A DNA stretch of 9,142 bases. Source: Anaerolineae bacterium (GTDB taxonomy: Bacteria; Chloroflexota; Anaerolineae; Anaerolineales; Villigracilaceae). The stretch is taken from positions 1 through 9,142 of the forward strand of contig DQGV01000274.1 in NCBI GenBank assembly GCA_003524705.1. Direction: 5' to 3'. The stretch's first letter is position 1. The number at the start of each line of letters is the position of its first letter. A model generated the notes under the pieces. It was not told the origin of the DNA and did no database searches. It saw nothing but the letters and a program-made list of their open reading frames with translations. Below are positions 5,016-9,142 of the stretch, one piece after another. Position numbers and translations under genes: made by a program.

Positions 5016-7289
5016 ATTTTTGATTCCGTATTTCACGGCTTCGCTTACTTTATGCGATTGACCATTTTCTAATTTCTCTAATGGCAAAATGATATGAAAT
5101 TGACTACCGGGGAAGTTAACTTCATCATAGCCGGGGCTTTCGACCCAAATTTTTCCGCCATGTGCTTCTATAATCCCTTTGGATAATGCTAGTCCTAAGC
5201 CAGCCCCGCCACCTTTGAAACGTGATTTGCTAGTCGAATGTTTTCCTAACTCTCCGGGTTGATAAAACTTTGTAAAAATAATTTCGCGTAAATTCGGGTC
5301 AACGCCTACGCCTGTATCAATGATTGTAATTTCTACGCCACCATTTGGTAAATTGATAACTGGTGGAATTTGATTTCCAATCACTGTAATTTTTCCGCCA
5401 TTGGGTGTGAACTTAATTGCATTTCGAATTAAGTGATGGAACATCTTCTTTAATAAGTTTTGGTCTGCTTTCACTTGCGGAAGGGGAGGCAATGCTATGG
5501 TAATTTTTTGTTCTCGTTCATTGGCAGTCTTCGATTGCTCCACGCACACATCGTGGATTAATCTACCCAAATCCACAGGCTGTAAATGCGGTTTGAGAGA
5601 ACGCGAATCAATTTGGGCTACATCAAACATTGAGTCCATAATTTCATGCAAACGCATGGTGCCTTCGTTCATTTTCTTGACCATAGTTTTTAGACTTTCA
5701 TCTAAGCGATTGTCTTCCATCATCATTTCTGTGTAGCCTTTCATCACAGTCAATGGTGTGCGTAATTCATGTGATGCAATGCTGATAAAGTCAGATTTTG
5801 CTTGGTCAATGCGTTGGAGTTCTTGATTATTTCTTTCTAGGGCGCGTCTGGCACTGCGTAATTCTTGGTTCAGACTCATTAAGTTATCTACTAAACGAGC
5901 ATTTTCAAGCGCAACGGCTGTTTGGTTGGCATGTGCGCTTAGTACGTTTAAGTCTGCGGTTGTAAAACGATTGCCACTTAATTTTGCACCGAAGGCTAAC
6001 AAACCAATCCACTGTTTTTTTGCGAAGATAGGAACATAAACTTCTGTATGTAATTTGGCGAACCAGTTCCGCTCGACGACAGATGCATTTCGAAAAGCGG
6101 GTAACAGGTCGAGGTCATATTGTAGAAGCGGTTTTGCTTCACGCGTTAAATAAGAAGCGATAATTCCATCTTCTTGTAATTCAACGGCTACGATTTGTCT
6201 TTCTTCTGGGCTTCGGGCTGAGCGGATTTTATATACACGTTTTCCATCGGCTTGACGTTCAGTATCCACCAAAAATAAAAAGCCGCGTTCAAGTTGCATG
6301 GCTTCGAGCATAATGCCGACGGCAATACTAGCGAGTCTATCCATATCCAAAATATTGCTAATGTTCTGACTATATTCATGAATGGTGACGCTAGCATCAT
6401 ATTGGTCGCCTTTCATCCATTTCGTGACTGTTTTTGAAACAAAATTTGTGAATGGTATAAAAATCATCACGATGAGTAAGACAATCAGCGCGCCTGCTAA
6501 AACGGGATTGTAATTTGGTGTTCTACCAAACACGGCTTGGATGAATAGAAAAACACCCACATAAAAACCGATAATTGCAACTGCACTAAGAATATAAATG
6601 AGTGCTTGGCGCAAAATATTTTTTAAGTCTGGAACATAATGTGTGCCGACCACATACGCCATGCTGATAGCCGTGAACCATCGCAACGGTTGCGCGAGGA
6701 TGTATACACCAGAAAATAATAAAACATCACCAATTAAAGTAAATACAATCGGGGTAAGCCAATAATTTAAGCGGTTACGTAATAATGGCTGACGTGTTTG
6801 CCGATTTGCATTGGCTAAATTCAAAATCATCGCAATGATAAGAATCAACCAACCTAAAATTGCCCAAGCCGGACCGAGGCGTGAACGATATAAAATAAAA
6901 TTTCCGTTTGTCCAAACAATGTCTGGTAAATCAAGCGCATTGGTCAAAATGAGTGCTAAACCCAAGCCCCAAAACAACCAAAAACCAACCCATAACCACC
7001 AAATATCATTTTTCGAAAAGGCTTGTAGAGCAATCATCAAAACGGCTACAAGCGTGAAAGCAATATAAGTATTAATTCCCACAAATAAAAATTCATCACT
7101 TTGATTTTGCCAAACTGCTTCGGTAACATTAATCACCATGGCGATTAAAGCGTACAAAATCACGAGCCAAGTTGCAAAAGCGTGCCCCTCATCACGACGT
7201 TGAATCGCAAAGAAGATGACTGGCAAATATAGGGCGGCAACGAACAGCAAAAAGATGAATTGAATCAGCGATGTTTCCATAATGTGCAT
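4995..7289 (-). CDS. Membrane-bound sensor histidine kinase with GAF domain
   Basis: This 764-residue hybrid-free sensor kinase has an N-terminal membrane region (residues 8-283) of about eight or nine hydrophobic segments. The first seven or so resemble a 7TM histidine-kinase N-terminal region. A GAF domain follows at about 313-465 (NILDMDRLASIAVGIMLEAM, GFLFLVD, WIGLLAFGAK, ANQTAVALENARL), then a coiled coil at about 466-500. The HisKA domain has the phospho-acceptor His507 in IASHELRTPLTVMKGY. The HATPase_c domain has the N box HHLIRNAIKFTPNGG (Asn623), G1 IIDTGVGVDP (658-662), F box IFTKFYQPGE, and G2 GGGAGLGLALSKGIIEAHGG. All catalytic motifs are intact, so it should autophosphorylate and signal to a response regulator, but none is encoded here. 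The ATG at 7289 has GAG eight bases upstream; ATG at 7280 is an alternative. Its ligand is unknown. Confidence 0.94.
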   Translation of the reverse strand: MHIMETSLIQFIFLLFVAALYLPVIFFAIQRRDEGHAFATWLVILYALIAMVINVTEAVWQNQSDEFLFVGINTYIAFTLVAVLMIALQAFSKNDIWWLWVGFWLFWGLGLALILTNALDLPDIVWTNGNFILYRSRLGPAWAILGWLILIIAMILNLANANRQTRQPLLRNRLNYWLTPIVFTLIGDVLLFSGVYILAQPLRWFTAISMAYVVGTHYVPDLKNILRQALIYILSAVAIIGFYVGVFLFIQAVFGRTPNYNPVLAGALIVLLIVMIFIPFTNFVSKTVTKWMKGDQYDASVTIHEYSQNISNILDMDRLASIAVGIMLEAMQLERGFLFLVDTERQADGKRVYKIRSARSPEERQIVAVELQEDGIIASYLTREAKPLLQYDLDLLPAFRNASVVERNWFAKLHTEVYVPIFAKKQWIGLLAFGAKLSGNRFTTADLNVLSAHANQTAVALENARLVDNLMSLNQELRSARRALERNNQELQRIDQAKSDFISIASHELRTPLTVMKGYTEMMMEDNRLDESLKTMVKKMNEGTMRLHEIMDSMFDVAQIDSRSLKPHLQPVDLGRLIHDVCVEQSKTANEREQKITIALPPLPQVKADQNLLKKMFHHLIRNAIKFTPNGGKITVIGNQIPPVINLPNGGVEITIIDTGVGVDPNLREIIFTKFYQPGELGKHSTSKSRFKGGGAGLGLALSKGIIEAHGGKIWVESPGYDEVNFPGSQFHIILPLEKLENGQSHKVSEAVKYGIKNENEVRT

Positions 7290-7333
7290 AAATTTTACTC
7301 GAAATCATTCGTTAATCGGTTATCATTGTTGTT

Positions 7334-9142
7334 ATGCTGACTCAGCGCCAATCCCGCCTTAAATACAATTTTTCTCAAGAGTTTTTTCGCCCTGATGGGC
7401 ACATTGTTTTTACAGATTTGACCTCCGCCCGGACATTTGCGGCACAAATGTCAGCGCTTCGCTCTACGGTTGTACCTGCTTCTGACCTTTACGCTATTTC
7501 TTTACTGGATGAAGCCTATCACATCCTGCTCAAGCATTTTTATAGCCGTTATACTGGCGTCATGGGGCGGGCAATGGGAAATTTACAGTCTAACCTTGGC
7601 TCAAAATATGATTTGACCTTAACCAAATTTACAGAAGAATTTCCTCCCAAAGCCGTTTTCAAAGGTGAGATTTCGGCAGGGACATATCTTTCTACCAAAC
7701 TCCCAAACGCCAGTGATTTTGGTCGGGGTGTACGCTTTGCCGCCATCGAAGAAATGATGCTGATTAATATTGCAAACAATAATCCAGCTATCAAGCCATA
7801 CTTAGATTTGTTTGATGACACCAACTTGAAATCTACACCTTACAAAGAAGTTTTGACTTTATTGCAAAACTTCTTTTCAAATCAACACGGCTTATCAGAT
7901 GGCGAATCATTAAACGATATTTTGATGGGGGCGATCAACGCTTCACCTGATTCACTAGAAGGTCAATTGTTGTTTATGCTAGAAAAATGGGGAAAACTAC
8001 TTGGGAAAGAGTTCTCAGCCAGAATCTTACGTGGTTTAGATTACATCAAAGAAGAAGTTATCCGCAAGCAAATTGCGTCAGATACATTTACCGCCGAAGC
8101 AGTTGTTCCGAATTTTTCAGGAACAGAATATGCAGAACACGAAAGATACAGTCCAGACCAAGCATGGATGCCAAGTTTGGTCTTGATAGCTAAAAACACG
8201 TATGTTTGGCTTGCTCAACTTTCTAAAAAATATAATCGTGAAATTAAATACCTCAACGAAATTCCCGATGAAGAATTAGATTTGTTAAAATCGCGTGGCT
8301 TTACAGGTTTATGGTTAATCGGCTTATGGGAACGAAGCCGTGCTTCGCAAAAAATAAAACAACGCATGGGGCAAAGTGACGCAGTTGCTTCGGCGTATTC
8401 TTTATATTCGTATGATATTGCCAATGATTTAGGCGGATGGAATGCTTTAGAAAATTTACGCACACGCGCATGGGATAAAGGTATTCGTTTATCTGCCGAC
8501 ATGGTGCCGAATCACATGGGCATTGATTCACAATGGGTGATTGAACATCCCGATTGGTTTTTATCTTCATCATTTTCACCATATTCATCATATTCATTCA
8601 AATCAGAAAATCTTTCAGATGATTTAAGGGTCAGCATTCATCTCGAAGACCATTATTACAATAAAACCGATGCGGCAGTTGTCTTTCAACGCCGTGATTT
8701 GCAAACTGGTGATTTGAAATATATCTATCACGGCAACGACGGCACATCTTTCCCGTGGAATGATACCGCCCAGCTTGATTATAGCAACCCCGTAGTCCGC
8801 GAGGCGGTGATTCAAGTCATCTTACATGTTGCTAGAAATTTTCCAATCATTCGTTTTGATGCCGCGATGACATTAGCAAAAAAACATATTCAACGCTTGT
8901 GGTTTCCTGAACCCGGCGCAGGTGGTGCAATTCCATCACGCGCACAATTTGGTTTATCGAAAGCCGAGTTTGAAGAAAGAATTCCGCAAGAATTTTGGCG
9001 TGAAGTGGTTGATAGAGTCTCACAAGAAGTGCCTGATACATTGCTACTCGCCGAAGCCTTTTGGTTAATGGAAGGTTATTTTGTTCGCACGCTTGGTATG
9101 CATCGTGTGTATAACTCTGCGTTTATGCACATGCTTCGTGAT
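7334..9142 (+). CDS. Large GH13 alpha-amylase-family enzyme, 3' end cut by window edge
   Basis: I translated this frame by hand; it stays open for 603 codons to the window edge. Residues 1 to about 285 are a mostly helical extension with no signal peptide, so the protein is probably cytoplasmic. The GH13 barrel follows: TYVWLAQLSKKY, GFTGLWLIGLWERS (322-335), region I DMVPNHMG (Asp389, Asn393, His394), region II IIRFDAAMTL with Arg507 and nucleophile Asp509, and region III LLLAEAFW with acid/base Glu574. The region IV His-Asp pair would lie beyond the edge. This fold hydrolyses or transfers alpha-glucosyl linkages, and the family members I recall are annotated simply as alpha-amylase and exceed 1000 residues. 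Region II lacks the Lys-His that often follows the nucleophile in classic amylases, so specificity is open. The ATG has no clear Shine-Dalgarno, and the frame is closed upstream by TAA at 7313. It diverges from the kinase gene across 44 bases. Confidence 0.9.
   Translation, partial: MLTQRQSRLKYNFSQEFFRPDGHIVFTDLTSARTFAAQMSALRSTVVPASDLYAISLLDEAYHILLKHFYSRYTGVMGRAMGNLQSNLGSKYDLTLTKFTEEFPPKAVFKGEISAGTYLSTKLPNASDFGRGVRFAAIEEMMLINIANNNPAIKPYLDLFDDTNLKSTPYKEVLTLLQNFFSNQHGLSDGESLNDILMGAINASPDSLEGQLLFMLEKWGKLLGKEFSARILRGLDYIKEEVIRKQIASDTFTAEAVVPNFSGTEYAEHERYSPDQAWMPSLVLIAKNTYVWLAQLSKKYNREIKYLNEIPDEELDLLKSRGFTGLWLIGLWERSRASQKIKQRMGQSDAVASAYSLYSYDIANDLGGWNALENLRTRAWDKGIRLSADMVPNHMGIDSQWVIEHPDWFLSSSFSPYSSYSFKSENLSDDLRVSIHLEDHYYNKTDAAVVFQRRDLQTGDLKYIYHGNDGTSFPWNDTAQLDYSNPVVREAVIQVILHVARNFPIIRFDAAMTLAKKHIQRLWFPEPGAGGAIPSRAQFGLSKAEFEERIPQEFWREVVDRVSQEVPDTLLLAEAFWLMEGYFVRTLGMHRVYNSAFMHMLRD
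8564..8608 (+). repeat. Short TTCATCA-type microrepeat encoding a Ser-rich insert
   Basis: Within the GH13 gene, the DNA here is a run of related TTCATCA/TTCACCA/ATTCATCA units. It encodes residues 411-425 with eight serines among Phe and Tyr (SSSFSPYSSYSFKSE). The segment lies between catalytic region I and the LDYSNP strand, where GH13 enzymes carry their variable domain B. The low complexity suggests a slippage-generated loop rather than a conserved core element. Confidence 0.55.

Noticed and set aside
5497..5736. Plus-strand open frame opposite the kinase HisKA domain
   Set aside because: It is antisense to the conserved phospho-acceptor region and has no independent support.
7549..9041. 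Several minus-strand open frames in the right-hand end
   Set aside because: They lie opposite the long plus-strand GH13 frame, which carries catalytic motifs; the Met/Ser-rich peptides come from the complement of the TTCATCA microrepeat.
1..9142. CRISPR array, tRNA/rRNA genes, insertion sequence or phage genes
   Set aside because: Reading both strands I found no regularly spaced repeats, cloverleaf-like intergenic sequence, transposase motif or phage protein; intergenic space is too small for most of these.

Overview
The window is 9142 bases of AT-leaning bacterial chromosome with nine tightly packed protein genes. It has no rRNA, tRNA, CRISPR array, transposase or phage gene, and no gene-free stretch above about 120 bases. 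Several features are most familiar to me from Chloroflexota, class Anaerolineae: the protein types (a DUF4342 protein, an M29 aminopeptidase, a very long cytoplasmic GH13 enzyme, a multi-TM plus GAF sensor kinase) and a palindromic repeat with CCACAGAG arms. That assignment is inference from protein style, not from a marker gene.

Left part, minus strand (about 3735 down to 1): a compact six-gene run that may be one operon. In transcription order it holds an M29 metallo-aminopeptidase, a 66-base palindromic repeat, a four-TM protein of unknown function, a NimA-like FMN split-barrel protein, a DUF4342 protein, an ICMT-like membrane methyltransferase, and a YjbQ/UPF0047 protein cut by the window edge. 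Below the repeat, adjacent genes overlap or sit 1 to 7 bases apart, and several Shine-Dalgarno sites lie inside the end of the preceding gene, so translation looks coupled. An extended -10 element lies upstream of the aminopeptidase.

Middle: a divergent gene on the plus strand (3852-4982) encodes a two-part GNAT-fold acetyltransferase-like protein. It converges on a minus-strand membrane histidine kinase (4995-7289). The two stop codons are 12 bases apart and share one hairpin that looks like a bidirectional terminator, with the kinase stop codon as its loop.

Right part: only 44 bases upstream of the kinase, a large GH13 alpha-glucan-active enzyme begins on the plus strand (7334) and runs off the window after 603 codons. 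It has a long N-terminal extension and three of the four classic GH13 motifs inside the window.

Most genes are recognisable housekeeping or accessory families. I see no convincing defence, secretion or other undescribed multi-gene system. The items most worth a second look are the palindromic repeat next to a ribosome-binding site, the stop-codon-in-loop terminator, the unknown membrane protein in its coupled cassette, and the N-terminal region of the GH13 enzyme.
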